A stretch of 64,000 nucleotides of DNA from WHSV01 sp050693895 (GCA_050693895.1 JBOGWS010000076.1:54144-118143); one strand, 5' to 3'; shown: positions 42,982 to 54,212, numbered from the stretch's first letter. Notes: a model not told the origin generated them from the sequence alone. Translations and numbers: made by a program.

Positions 42982-44517
42982 TTAGTCCCGAGCCCGGCAG
43001 CGATGGAGGCCCTTGGCGACCGACTGAACCTGAGAGTGTGATGCCGATACACAGTCCCTGGTTCCATCGGCCCAAGAGATCCGTACGTCGGCCCGCTGTG
43101 CGTCGTCGAGCCCAAGGTGGACCTGCCCGGTTGCGGACTGCGAGCGGTAGTTGAATCCATCCGTTATCTGACGGCGATAGGTTCCGCCGCTGGTATCGAC
43201 TCTGAAGGTCGCACCGAAACCCAAAGGATTCGCGTTGGAGCCTTCCAGGTTGAGGATCGCCCAATTTCCGGCAGCGGAATCGTTCTTGAGAAGGACCCCA
43301 CTTCCGCGGCTCTTGGAGAAGCCGTGAGTGACGTAGAGGTCGATTCTCCCGTCCAGATCGAAGTCTCCGCTCGAGACGGAGTCCCCCTCACCGGTGACCG
43401 GGCCGCGAAACGAGGATCCGCGGACCTCGACAAACCTCTTTCTCCCGCGCTTGATCAGAACGTCGGCAAGGTTCTCGCCACCGGGGGAGGCTCCCTGCAC
43501 GACGAAGCTGTCGAGGTCTCCGTCGTTGTCGACGTCTAGCCACGCGCTCATACGCCCCTGTCGGAGCGAGGTGGTGTGGACCGGCTTGAAGGTGCCTCGC
43601 CGATTCTTGAGGATGACCGACCTCTTTTCTCGTATGAGGTGCAGGTCCGGCCACCCGTCTCCGTTGTAGTCGCCCCACGCACCGGACCTCCAGCGATGCC
43701 GGTTCACGATCGGCACTCTGGTGCGTACGAAGCCTCCACCCCTGTTCTCGTAGGCCACGGGATGCCCGCGGCCATACTGGAAGACCATCACGTCGGAATC
43801 TCCGTCGGCATCCCAGTCCGCCCATGAGGAGCCAACCGTGCTTGGGGATTCGTTGAGCCCGAGACGAGTCCGCTCGAACCCGTCTCGAAGGTTCAAGAAT
43901 GTGACATTCGGATGACCTTCCTTACGTTTGTTGCCGATGAAGAGGTCGAGGTCCGAATCAGAATCGAGGTCGATCCAGTTGACGGTGCGCCCGCGGGCTT
44001 TCGGGATCCGAACCCCGAACTCCCGAGCGCGGTCTACGAATCCCTCGTCCATCTGGATGTACAACCGGTTGGGTATCGCACCGGTGCCTCTTCGTGCCCC
44101 CGCAGCGCAGAAGAGATCAGGGCGGCCATCACCGTTGGCCTCTCCCCAGGCACATCCATGCCGGTCGAATATCCGAGAGAGATCCTCTTCATCCTGCACG
44201 AGCGAGAAGGTCCCTCCCCGATTCTCGAATAATCCAGGCGGCCTCGTATGCCTTCCAACGAAGAGATCTAGGTCTCCGTCGGCATCGTAGTCACCCCAGG
44301 CGGATCCCCACATCTTGGAGGGTTCCATTCCACCCAGTCCCACGGCGTCGGTTACATCGTGAAAACGGTAGCGCGCCCCGTTTGAGCCCGGCGAGGGTTC
44401 ACGAGAGCTCGGCGACGGTTCACGAGAGCTCGGCGAGGACCCCCAGCAGGATTGAGACGACATCGCCACAAGAAGCGCACCCATCGTTACAACCGGAACT
44501 CGTCGAAAGATGGTCAA
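42982..44517 (-). CDS. VCBS/FG-GAP-repeat lipoprotein with ASPIC/UnbV domain
   Basis: About 511 residues from TTG 44517, which forms a TTGA overlap with the dehydrogenase stop. The N-terminus is a signal peptide ending in a lipobox-like SQSC. It is followed by a tandem Ser/Arg/Glu/Pro repeat, then at least seven FG-GAP units with calcium-binding D-x-D-x-D-G-x-x-D cores (DYDADGDLDLF, DWDADGDSDVM, DYNGDGWPDL, DVDNDGDLDSF, DFDLDGRIDLY), and an ASPIC/UnbV domain (FRVDTSGG to HLGLD). A beta-propeller exposed on the cell surface is likely; function unknown. An ATG at 44484 is an alternative start. Confidence 0.85.
   Translation of the reverse strand: MTIFRRVPVVTMGALLVAMSSQSCWGSSPSSREPSPSSREPSPGSNGARYRFHDVTDAVGLGGMEPSKMWGSAWGDYDADGDLDLFVGRHTRPPGLFENRGGTFSLVQDEEDLSRIFDRHGCAWGEANGDGRPDLFCAAGARRGTGAIPNRLYIQMDEGFVDRAREFGVRIPKARGRTVNWIDLDSDSDLDLFIGNKRKEGHPNVTFLNLRDGFERTRLGLNESPSTVGSSWADWDADGDSDVMVFQYGRGHPVAYENRGGGFVRTRVPIVNRHRWRSGAWGDYNGDGWPDLHLIREKRSVILKNRRGTFKPVHTTSLRQGRMSAWLDVDNDGDLDSFVVQGASPGGENLADVLIKRGRKRFVEVRGSSFRGPVTGEGDSVSSGDFDLDGRIDLYVTHGFSKSRGSGVLLKNDSAAGNWAILNLEGSNANPLGFGATFRVDTSGGTYRRQITDGFNYRSQSATGQVHLGLDDAQRADVRISWADGTRDCVSASHSQVQSVAKGLHRCRARD
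44389..44439. repeat. 21-bp tandem repeat in the VCBS lipoprotein gene
   Basis: Two 21-base units (44389-44409 and 44410-44430) that differ by one base, plus a 9-base partial third unit. They encode SSREPSP repeats directly after the presumed lipidated Cys, a flexible spacer between membrane and propeller. The unit is a whole number of codons, so copy number can change without frameshift. Confidence 0.85.
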
Positions 44518-45446
44518 TAGCCGAGCTCCGGGTCGACCAGCCCCTCCAACCGTTCTCCCGCTCCCTGCGCGGCGACGTTGCGTCGCACGAGATGAGGAAG
44601 CTCGGCGAGTCCCATCGCCCACGTATTCGCCACGTGCGGGGTGATCAGACAGTTATCGAGATCCCACAACGGGTGTCCGTCGGGCAAGGGTTCCGGGTCG
44701 GTGACGTCGAGAGCCGCTCCCCCGATGTCCTCCGCCTCGAGCGCCGCAACAAGGGCACCCGTGTCGATGAGTCCCCCGCGAGCAACGTTCACGATCCAGG
44801 CGTCGGACTTCATCGCCGCGAGCTTGACCTCATCGAAGAGATGGTGGGTAGCGCCGGTATGCGCAGCGGCGACCACCACGAAGTCGGCCTCGGGAAGAAC
44901 GCTCTCTAGCTGGCCGACGACGACCGTTCGTTCGGCCCCCACGAGTGCGCGCCCGGACCGATTCACGCCGATCACTCGCATGCCGAGCGGCACGACCATT
45001 GGAACCAGTGCGACGCCGATCCCGCCGGTTCCCACAACGACGACGGTCCTGTCCTGCAGCCTGTACTCGGGGCTGTCCAGTCCCAGTCCGCTCCAGCTGT
45101 TAGCACGAGCGTGTACGTGAAGACGTCGCGCCGCTGCCAGCATGAGAGCGACAGCGTGCTCGGCGCAGGCGGGTCCATAGATTCCCTTGGCACACGTCCA
45201 CGTAAGGTTCGGGTCGATCACGCCTGCGTCGAAGAACGACTCGATTCCTGCGAACGGAAGCTGCACCCACTCGACGTCGCTGCCCTGCAGCGTTTTCGCC
45301 AGGTCGTGAGGATTGCGCGGATCGGTCCACACGAGCGCCTCCGCGTCCGCGATATCTACGACCGATCCGCCGCCCTCGACAACGGCGCGCTCGATATCGT
45401 CCGATGCCGAGGGAAGAATCGCCACTCTGGGGGATCCGCGAGACAT
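44514..45446 (-). CDS. D-2-hydroxyacid dehydrogenase
   Basis: NAD(P)-dependent oxidoreductase of 310 residues. Rossmann motif GTGGIGVALVP near 145, catalytic Arg in VNVARGGLID, Glu in DVTDPEPLP and His in LITPHVANT. The substrate (phosphoglycerate, glyoxylate, hydroxypyruvate or another 2-ketoacid) cannot be told; there is no regulatory ACT domain, so it is not a full-length SerA. Starts 16 bases after the clpB stop. Confidence 0.9.
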   Translation of the reverse strand: MSRGSPRVAILPSASDDIERAVVEGGGSVVDIADAEALVWTDPRNPHDLAKTLQGSDVEWVQLPFAGIESFFDAGVIDPNLTWTCAKGIYGPACAEHAVALMLAAARRLHVHARANSWSGLGLDSPEYRLQDRTVVVVGTGGIGVALVPMVVPLGMRVIGVNRSGRALVGAERTVVVGQLESVLPEADFVVVAAAHTGATHHLFDEVKLAAMKSDAWIVNVARGGLIDTGALVAALEAEDIGGAALDVTDPEPLPDGHPLWDLDNCLITPHVANTWAMGLAELPHLVRRNVAAQGAGERLEGLVDPELGY

Positions 45447-45462
45447 CCCGGCAGGCTACCGC

Positions 45463-48051
<2,589 letters not shown>

Positions 48052-48080
48052 TGGCTTACCTCTTCGGTGATCTATAGATA

Positions 48081-48103
48081 ACCTGAGTGTTCCATTGTCA
48101 GGT
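48081..48103 (-). promoter_or_regulatory. HAIR-like (HspR) operator and promoter region of clpB
   Basis: ACCTGA and TCAGGT form a perfect 6-bp inverted repeat separated by 11 bases. Read as HAIR it is CCTGAGT-N7-TGTCAGG, the same 7-7-7 layout as the consensus CTTGAGT-N7-ACTCAAG, with 6 and 4 matches in the two arms. CTGACA inside it could be the -35 box, with TATAGA 19 bases downstream. HspR control of clpB is established in other actinobacteria. Confidence 0.6.
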
Positions 48104-48172
48104 TTACCCCATGGAGGTGTCAACCAGAAGCGGAGAGACTTTGTTCCGGCCCGGCTCCCCGGGCCCGGCTGC

Positions 48173-50155
48173 CTAGCTCTGGCGCTGGATCTGGGGCAGG
48201 TCGCCCTGGAGGATGTCGTCGGTCTTCGACCCATCCGCATCGTCCGCCGTCGGCTCGCCGAAGAATTCGTCCAGGTCCTTGCGGGAGAGGTTCTCTTTGT
48301 CGAGCAGCAGCACCGCAAGTCCGTCGATATCGTCGCGGTGCTCGGACAAGATCTTGCGTGCCTTGTCGCGGCCCTCCAGCAGGATGGCCTTCACCTCCCG
48401 GTCGATCATGACCTGGGCCTCCTCCGAGACGTCGTTGCCCTGCCGGAACATCGGGTTGAGGAACCGCGAGCCCGTCTCGGCGATGTTGATCGGCCCGACC
48501 TTCTCGGACATGCCGAACTCCATGACCATGCGCCTGGCGATCTCGGTCGCCCGCCGAAGGTCGTCCCCGGCCCCCGTCGTCGCGACGTCGAAGACGATCT
48601 CCTCGGCACTCCGCCCACCCAGTAGAACCGCGACCATGTCCCTCAGCTCGGGCTCGCTCATCAGATAGCGCTCTTCCTCGGGGAGCTGCTGCGTATACCC
48701 AAGAGCACCGATACCGCGGGGAATGATCGACACCCGGTGAACCGGGTCGGCGTGCTCGACGAAGCGTGCAACGAGCGCATGACCGAGCTCGTGGTAGGCG
48801 ACGAGCCTGCGCTCCTTTTCGGTAAGCACCTGAGACCGTCGCTCGAGGCCGGCGAAGACCCTGTCGATCGCCTCCTCGACGTCGCTCATGTCGGCGATCT
48901 CCTTGCCGTGTCTCGCCGCAAGCAGAGCCGCCTCGTTGATCACGTTCGCGAGCTGCGCGCCGGAGAATCCGGGAGTGCGCCGAGCCAGAACCTTGAAGTC
49001 GACATCCGGAGTGAGTCTCACGTCGCGCGAATGGATGCGGAGGATCGCCTCGCGCCCCGTGATGTCGGGCAGGTTGACCTGGATCTGGCGGTCGAACCGT
49101 CCGGGTCTGAGCAGTGCCGCGTCCAGCACCTCGGGTCGGTTCGAGGCCGCTACGAGGATGACGCCGCTATTGGGCTCGAACCCATCCATCTCGGTGAGTA
49201 ACTGTTGCAGCGTCTGCTCCTGCTCCTGGTGCGAGCCCATCTGGCCACCCGCTGCGCCCGAGCGCGACTGCCCTATCGCGTCGATCTCGTCGATGAACAC
49301 AATGGCGGGGGCCCGGTCGCGTGCCTGCTGGAAGAGATCGCGCACTCGGGCGGCTCCGAGTCCCACGAACAACTCGATGAATTCCGATGCCGAGATGTAG
49401 AAGAACGGAACCTCGGCCTCGCCGGCCACGGCGCGCGCCAGCAGCGTCTTACCGGTGCCGGGAGGCCCGACGAGCAGAACACCCTTGGGGATCTTGGCTC
49501 CCACCTTGCGGAACTTGTCGGCGTTCTTCAGGTAGTCGACGACCTCGGCGAGCTCGGCCTCGACCTCGTCGACCCCCGCGACGTCCTTGAAAGTCGTCTT
49601 GAGGTCGGTGCGGTCGTAGAGCTTCGCCTTGTTCTTGCCGAGCGAAAGCGGCCCCCCACCGCCCGTGAGCTGATTTCGCATGCGGCGCATGAAGAAGAAA
49701 TAGAGCCCGCCGATGAACAGGAAGGGCAGCATGAAAGACAGCAACCCGAACCAGGGGCTGGGCTGGGTGAAGGTGGCATCGACACCGTTTTCTCGCAGGT
49801 CGTCGACCAGCTGGTTCGACTCGTAGTTGACCGGAAGCGTTGCCGAGAACTCCTGCTCACCCTCGTCTGATTCGAACGTGCCGGACGCCGAAGTCTCCGA
49901 GATATTCACCTCGGTTACGCGCCCCTCGTCGACGAGGTCGAGGAAACGCGGGAAACCAATGTCCTGCTGGGAGCCGGCGGTGAAGGTCTGAATCAGGGCA
50001 AATAGGATCAGGCCGCCAATGACCCACGCGATTGTGATGTTGCGTTGGCGTGGGTCCATGCCACCCTCAGTCGGGGGGCGCTGGGGACCTTGTTTCGACT
50101 CTTCCTTGCGCTGCCATGGATTACGGCGGGTGGGCCGTGTCTTTTCGTCACTCAT
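48173..50155 (-). CDS. ftsH: ATP-dependent zinc metalloprotease FtsH
   Basis: Membrane AAA+ protease for damaged membrane proteins and regulators, 660 residues. Two N-terminal helices (about 39-56 and 140-156) flank an external domain; then Walker A GPPGTGKTLL, Walker B FIDEID, the SRH region with RPGRFDR, and the zinc site HELGH (most FtsH have HEAGH) with the downstream Asp region. A basic/Gln-rich N-terminal extension of ~35 residues is typical of actinobacteria. It is divergent from the receiver-like gene; 100 bases separate them. Confidence 0.97.
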   Translation of the reverse strand: MSDEKTRPTRRNPWQRKEESKQGPQRPPTEGGMDPRQRNITIAWVIGGLILFALIQTFTAGSQQDIGFPRFLDLVDEGRVTEVNISETSASGTFESDEGEQEFSATLPVNYESNQLVDDLRENGVDATFTQPSPWFGLLSFMLPFLFIGGLYFFFMRRMRNQLTGGGGPLSLGKNKAKLYDRTDLKTTFKDVAGVDEVEAELAEVVDYLKNADKFRKVGAKIPKGVLLVGPPGTGKTLLARAVAGEAEVPFFYISASEFIELFVGLGAARVRDLFQQARDRAPAIVFIDEIDAIGQSRSGAAGGQMGSHQEQEQTLQQLLTEMDGFEPNSGVILVAASNRPEVLDAALLRPGRFDRQIQVNLPDITGREAILRIHSRDVRLTPDVDFKVLARRTPGFSGAQLANVINEAALLAARHGKEIADMSDVEEAIDRVFAGLERRSQVLTEKERRLVAYHELGHALVARFVEHADPVHRVSIIPRGIGALGYTQQLPEEERYLMSEPELRDMVAVLLGGRSAEEIVFDVATTGAGDDLRRATEIARRMVMEFGMSEKVGPINIAETGSRFLNPMFRQGNDVSEEAQVMIDREVKAILLEGRDKARKILSEHRDDIDGLAVLLLDKENLSRKDLDEFFGEPTADDADGSKTDDILQGDLPQIQRQS

Positions 50156-50255
50156 CTCAAGCCAGCGTACCTACAAACAGATTCTTCTCTTGCATTCGCC
50201 TTGTCGCTCCATTTCGTCCTTGTCGCGCCGAGGGCAACACGCAACACTTAGTTCG

Positions 50256-50615
50256 ATGAGTAACAACAGAAACCAGCGAACTATTGCGGTCGTCGGTGGG
50301 GACCTGATGGCTCGATCGCGCATCGAGTCCGCCGCCGCGGCGCACTCCCTCGAGGTTCAACGCCTGAGCCCCGGCGACCTCGAGCCCCTAGAGGCACCAC
50401 CGGACGTGGCTCTGGTGGTGCTGGATCTCGACTCAAGCGGGCGCGCGCTTGTCGACACCTGGACCTCGCTGGCGGGTGAGTCGGGTCCTCGAGCGGTCGG
50501 CTACTTCAGCCATGTGGACGTCGCCCTAGGCGACTATGCTCGATCGAAGGGCGTCGAAGCCGTCCCCCGAGGGCGCTTCTGGCGGACCTTCGACGAGATC
50601 CTCGCTGCGCTCTAG
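50256..50615 (+). CDS. receiver-domain-like orphan protein
   Basis: A 119-residue protein with a CheY-like beta/alpha pattern: TIAVVGGDLMARSRIESAA as the first strand and helix, VALVVLDLD with a possible phospho-acceptor Asp, and a final strand GVEAVPRG. The conserved Lys of the last strand and the acidic pocket at the first strand are not evident (GGD only), so it may be a pseudo-receiver. No output domain. ATG 50256. It is followed by a decayed gene. Confidence 0.6.
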   Translation: MSNNRNQRTIAVVGGDLMARSRIESAAAAHSLEVQRLSPGDLEPLEAPPDVALVVLDLDSSGRALVDTWTSLAGESGPRAVGYFSHVDVALGDYARSKGVEAVPRGRFWRTFDEILAAL

Positions 50616-50663
50616 CGCCGAGGAGGGGTCTAGATTGGAGTTCTCCATGAGAATCGCTCGTAG

Positions 50664-50822
50664 ACGCTCGAAGCCGAGGATGTTCTTCTCACCGGCACGC
50701 CTCGTGGTGTTGGGGCTGCGATGAAGCCTCCTCGTTATCTCGCGCCGGGCGATGTCGTGGAGTGCGAGGTCGAGGGGCTCGGTCGTCTACGCAATGCGGT
50801 GGTCGGTCCGCAGGAGGCCTGA
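50664..50822 (+). pseudogene. 3' remnant of a fumarylacetoacetate hydrolase-family gene
   Basis: In the frame starting at 50664, right after an in-frame TAG at 50661-50663, the translation shows the characteristic FAH C-terminus: LEAEDVLLTGTP, then GVGAAMKPPRYLAPGDVVE, then EGLGRLRN, and the normal stop TGA at 50820-50822. This is only ~52 residues of a ~250-280-residue enzyme; the preceding bases carry stops and no FAH similarity. The gene has lost its 5' part by deletion. Its end still provides the ribosome binding site of the transporter gene. Confidence 0.8.
50812..50817 (+). promoter_or_regulatory. ribosome binding site that sets the TTG start of the MFS gene
   Basis: AGGAGG, 8 bases before TTG 50826, lying in the last codons of the FAH remnant. 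It supports the unusual start and shows that the transporter was once translated directly behind the hydrolase. Confidence 0.7.
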
Positions 50823-50825
50823 TAC

Positions 50826-52052
50826 TTGGTCGCTAAGCTGGCCTCGCGCGACCGCGGAGATGGCTCGCCGCGGGGACTCCCTTTCACAATCGTCCTAGCG
50901 ATTGCGATGAGCGCGGCATCATTTCCGGGTTTTGCGTTCGGCGCGCTTGGGCCCTTCCTGGTCGACGACTTCGAGCTCAGTCGCTCGCGGCTGGGTCTCC
51001 TGACGACCCTGTTCTTTGCCGTCGGGGGCATCCTGTCTCTGGTCGCGGGGCCGTTGGTAGACCGCTGGGGCGGCCGAAAGGTCATGCTGGGTGCCTTCGG
51101 CATCATCTGCCTCGCGCTCTTGGCGATGGCCGGCGCGCCTTCCTACCCCTCCCTCTTGGTCGCCGCGGCTTTCGGAGGCATATCGATCGCCACGGTGAAC
51201 CCGACTACGAACAAGCTCGTGGCCGTTCACGTCCCCCCCGGACAACGGGGGGTCATCATGGGGGTCAAGCAATCGGGTGTGCAGATCGGCGCCTTCGTCG
51301 CGGGCGCGATCCTCGCGCCTTTGGCCGCGTGGCTGGGTTGGGAATTGGCTCTCGTGCTGGCGGCAAGCGTCCCCCTGCTGGGTGCGCTAGGCACGCTCAT
51401 GTTCGTCCCGCCAGACCGGATCGACCCGGCCTCGGATGACTCGAGGGACGAAAGACAAGCATCGATGACCAGTGCGGTTTGGTGGCTGACCGCCTACGCG
51501 TTCCTGATGGGATCCGGGGTCTCCGCCGTCACCGCCTACCTTCCGCTGTACGCGGTCGAGCGACTCGACTTCTCCGTTCAAGCCGCAGGTGCCGCTGCCG
51601 CGGTCATCGGGCTGGTCGGAATCGCCGGTCGCATCGGCTGGGGGTTGATTAGCGAACGGCGAAGCGGCTTCGTCACACCCTTGATGGTGATGGCCATCGG
51701 CGCGGTGGCGTCGGTGCTGTTGCTGATGGCGGCCGAGGAGAGCTCCGCACTCATCTGGGTGGGAGGCCTCCTCCTGGGTGCGACCGCAGTGACTTGGAAC
51801 TCCGTCGGAATGCTCGCGGTCATCGCCACGACCGGTCCCGCCGCCGCCGGCAGAGCGTCGGGCTACGTGCTCTTCGGCTTCTACGGAGGATTCGTGGGAA
51901 GCCCTTTGCTTTTCGGCACGCTCGTCGACAACTCGGGACGTTACGAGGTCGCGTGGATGATCGTCGCAGCCATCTTCGTACTGGCCGCGGTGGTCATCGG
52001 TGCATGGCAGCGATCGATACGGCCGGCGCCGAGCCGGGAGGTCACTGCTTGA
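50826..52052 (+). CDS. MFS transporter
   Basis: A 408-residue major facilitator with about 12 membrane segments. The loop 2-3 motif is present as GPLVDRWGGRKV (DRxGRR type), and a GVKQSGVQIGAF segment typical of the organic-acid/cyanate-like branch. TTG start with good AGGAGG. Substrate not predictable; the adjacent remnant of an FAH-type hydrolase suggests an aromatic or carboxylic acid, by inference. Confidence 0.88.
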   Translation: MVAKLASRDRGDGSPRGLPFTIVLAIAMSAASFPGFAFGALGPFLVDDFELSRSRLGLLTTLFFAVGGILSLVAGPLVDRWGGRKVMLGAFGIICLALLAMAGAPSYPSLLVAAAFGGISIATVNPTTNKLVAVHVPPGQRGVIMGVKQSGVQIGAFVAGAILAPLAAWLGWELALVLAASVPLLGALGTLMFVPPDRIDPASDDSRDERQASMTSAVWWLTAYAFLMGSGVSAVTAYLPLYAVERLDFSVQAAGAAAAVIGLVGIAGRIGWGLISERRSGFVTPLMVMAIGAVASVLLLMAAEESSALIWVGGLLLGATAVTWNSVGMLAVIATTGPAAAGRASGYVLFGFYGGFVGSPLLFGTLVDNSGRYEVAWMIVAAIFVLAAVVIGAWQRSIRPAPSREVTA

Positions 52053-52130
52053 ACTCCCTGCACTACGTGTAGAGCTCCGTCCGGCGGGAAGGACGAAAAG
52101 TTACGAACGACGATTCGGAGGTGCACCCAC

Positions 52131-53114
52131 ATGAGGACACGCAAGCTCGGCTCTCACGGTCCCGACATAACCACGGTCGGACTGGGAGCCTGGGCCATCG
52201 GCGGACCCTGGAAGATGGGCTGGGGCTCGGTCGACGACGAGGAGTCGGTGAAGGCGATCAGGCATGCGATCGACAACGGCGTCAATTGGGTAGACACGGC
52301 GGCGGTCTACGGTCTCGGACATTCCGAGGAGGTCACCGGTAGGGCGCTCGAGCCCTACGACGCGGGCGAAGACGTCTACGTCTTCACGAAGTGTGGCCTC
52401 AACTGGTTCGACACCGACGACGGCGAGCCGTCCAACAACCTGCGACCCGACTCGATCCGTTTCGAATGTGAGCAGAGCCTCAAGCGACTGGGTCTCGAAC
52501 GAATCGACCTCTATCAGTTCCACTGGCCCGACGAAGCGACCGGGACCCAGGTAGAGGACTCCTGGGGAACCATGAGCGAGTTGATCGACGAGGGCAAGGT
52601 CCGCTGGGGCGGAGTGTCCAACTTCGACGTCCCGCTTCTCGATAGGTGCAGCCGGATCCGACACGTCGACTCGCTCCAACCGCCGCTCAGTCTCATCAAC
52701 CGGAGCGCTCGTAACGACGTCATCCCCTGGTGCGACGACAACGGAACCGGCGTAATCGTCTACTCGCCCATGCACTCCGGGCTTCTGACCGGGAAGTACA
52801 CGCAGGCGACCATCGCCGAGTTGGCCGACGACGACTGGCGAAAGAGGGACGGCGACTTCAACGAGCCCCGGCTCAGCCGGAACCTCGGGCTGGTGGGTCG
52901 CCTCGAGGACATCGCCAGGCAGCTCGACACCACCCTTCCGGTGGTCGTCGTGGCATGGACGATCGCCACCGACGGCGTGACGGCCTCGATCGTGGGAGCC
53001 CGGAGGCCCAGGCAGGTCGATGGGTGGCTTCCCGCGGCCGATCTGAGGCTCAGCGACGACACATTGGGGACCATCGAGGACGCGGTCGCGGCCAGCGGCG
53101 CGGGCGAGGGTTAG
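52131..53114 (+). CDS. aldo/keto reductase
   Basis: NADPH-dependent (beta/alpha)8 oxidoreductase, 327 residues. Catalytic tetrad: Asp and Tyr in WVDTAAVYGLGHSE, Lys in FTKCG, His in YQFHWPD. The C-terminal SIVGARRPRQV segment binds cofactor. A GGAGGTG stands before the ATG. Substrate unknown. Its stop overlaps the convergent small gene by 4 bases. Confidence 0.93.
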   Translation: MRTRKLGSHGPDITTVGLGAWAIGGPWKMGWGSVDDEESVKAIRHAIDNGVNWVDTAAVYGLGHSEEVTGRALEPYDAGEDVYVFTKCGLNWFDTDDGEPSNNLRPDSIRFECEQSLKRLGLERIDLYQFHWPDEATGTQVEDSWGTMSELIDEGKVRWGGVSNFDVPLLDRCSRIRHVDSLQPPLSLINRSARNDVIPWCDDNGTGVIVYSPMHSGLLTGKYTQATIAELADDDWRKRDGDFNEPRLSRNLGLVGRLEDIARQLDTTLPVVVVAWTIATDGVTASIVGARRPRQVDGWLPAADLRLSDDTLGTIEDAVAASGAGEG

Positions 53115-53335
53115 CCCGACAGCCTCCAGAAGGCCCCGGTCAGGCCGAGGGATTCGAAGACGGCCTGTGCCTCGTCCGGAGTGCGCCTGCGCCACTCCGG
53201 CGACATTCTGTTGTGCGGTCCGTACCACACGCGCGCCAGATCCCACTGCTGCTCGACCGAGAGGGTCGCGCCGTGGTTCAGGTCGCGCGCGGACAACCAG
53301 GTGTCTCTGTGCTCTTCCGACCGGAAGAGAAGCAT
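53111..53335 (-). CDS. small conserved protein beside a MerB-like gene
   Basis: A 74-residue protein (LLFRSEEHRDTWLS at the start, YGPHNRMSPEWRRRTPDEAQAVFESLGLTG at the end). Trp/Arg-rich, no Cys, no membrane helix. The pattern resembles a short conserved protein that I associate with MerB-like genes; no function is known. It lies 6 bases after the MerB-like gene, so is the last gene of that operon. Confidence 0.7.
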   Translation of the reverse strand: MLLFRSEEHRDTWLSARDLNHGATLSVEQQWDLARVWYGPHNRMSPEWRRRTPDEAQAVFESLGLTGAFWRLSG

Positions 53336-53341
53336 CGTCGA

Positions 53342-53797
53342 TCAGTTGTAGCCGATGTCGTCCCACCAGTGAGCGGCGGGTATCGCGTAGTGAACGACGT
53401 ACTCACTGGGCTCGACCCGGCCGTCGCGCACGCGCAGGGTCAGCTCGTCGCCGCAATCGGGACAGAGGCTGGTAACGCTCCCCTCGTCCCCGAGCATGGC
53501 GATCACCCCGAGGGCATCCCAGATACAGATCCCGTAGTAGCGCGCTCCCCTCGCCGTTACCGGAAAGGGAGAGGGCAGGGCGGACAGGGGGTTCGCGAGC
53601 CAGATGTAGGGGGTCCCGGGGGCCAGAACGAGCACGTGCGCGTCGGCCAAGCGCTTCAATGCGACTTCGACCTCGTCCGAGCCGGTGCCGAGCGCACCTC
53701 CGATCTCGACCGGCATCGGCGGCCGGCAATTGTCCACCATGAACCGGTAGACGAAAACGCGGACGTCGTCGTCCAGCGTCGAAGGTTCGGATGCCAC
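53342..53797 (-). CDS. MerB-like (alkylmercury lyase fold) protein
   Basis: A 151-residue protein with an N-terminal helical/winged-helix part (residues 8-55) and a MerB-like core. YGICIWDALG holds Cys91 and Asp94, the C-x-x-D spacing of the catalytic Cys96/Asp99 pair of MerB; a CPDC (112-115) follows. The second catalytic Cys of MerB (Cys159) is not present in the terminal VVHYAIPAAHWWDDIGY segment. True organomercurial cleavage is thus doubtful; it may bind a metal or another thiophile. It is preceded 4 bases upstream by a zinc-ribbon gene. Confidence 0.72.
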   Translation of the reverse strand: MASEPSTLDDDVRVFVYRFMVDNCRPPMPVEIGGALGTGSDEVEVALKRLADAHVLVLAPGTPYIWLANPLSALPSPFPVTARGARYYGICIWDALGVIAMLGDEGSVTSLCPDCGDELTLRVRDGRVEPSEYVVHYAIPAAHWWDDIGYN

Positions 53798-53801
53798 GCG
53801 G

Positions 53802-54212
53802 CTAGATCTCGCCCGTGGTCGGCGACTTCTCCGAGCTCGAGTCGAGCGTCGAGGACTCGAGCCTCCTCATGCCCTCCTCGATGAACCGGCTCAGGTCGCG
53901 CGCCTCCGTCTCGGGAACCGAGAGCACGCACTTGGCCTCGTCGTTGACCCAGATCGAGAACCGCACGTGGCTCCCAGGGATCACGACCGAGCCCTCGGGG
54001 CTCTCGAACGTCTGCTCCCTCCGATAGCACGAGACGCGGAGATAGGCGTTCTCGGGGTCCGCCTGGTCGACCCTCACTCCTGCGAAGAAGCGGGCCAGCT
54101 TGCTGGGGTTTGATTCCACGAGGTGGCCCGGCAATGAGCGGCCGCAGCGGAAACAGAACTTGTGGTCGCTCGGCTGTCTGAAGCGGCAATCAGGACAGAA
54201 GACCTCGTTCAC
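53802..54212 (-). CDS. zinc-ribbon protein
   Basis: A 136-residue protein from GTG 54212, chosen because GGAGG lies 4 bases before it. The start has CPDC, and KFCFRCG 12 residues later: a four-Cys zinc ribbon. The rest is a beta-rich region (YLRVSCYRREQTFES, VRFSIWVNDEAKCVLSV) and an acidic Ser-rich tail. No known family name. Likely first gene of the small operon with the MerB-like and 74-residue proteins. Confidence 0.75.
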   Translation of the reverse strand: MNEVFCPDCRFRQPSDHKFCFRCGRSLPGHLVESNPSKLARFFAGVRVDQADPENAYLRVSCYRREQTFESPEGSVVIPGSHVRFSIWVNDEAKCVLSVPETEARDLSRFIEEGMRRLESSTLDSSSEKSPTTGEI

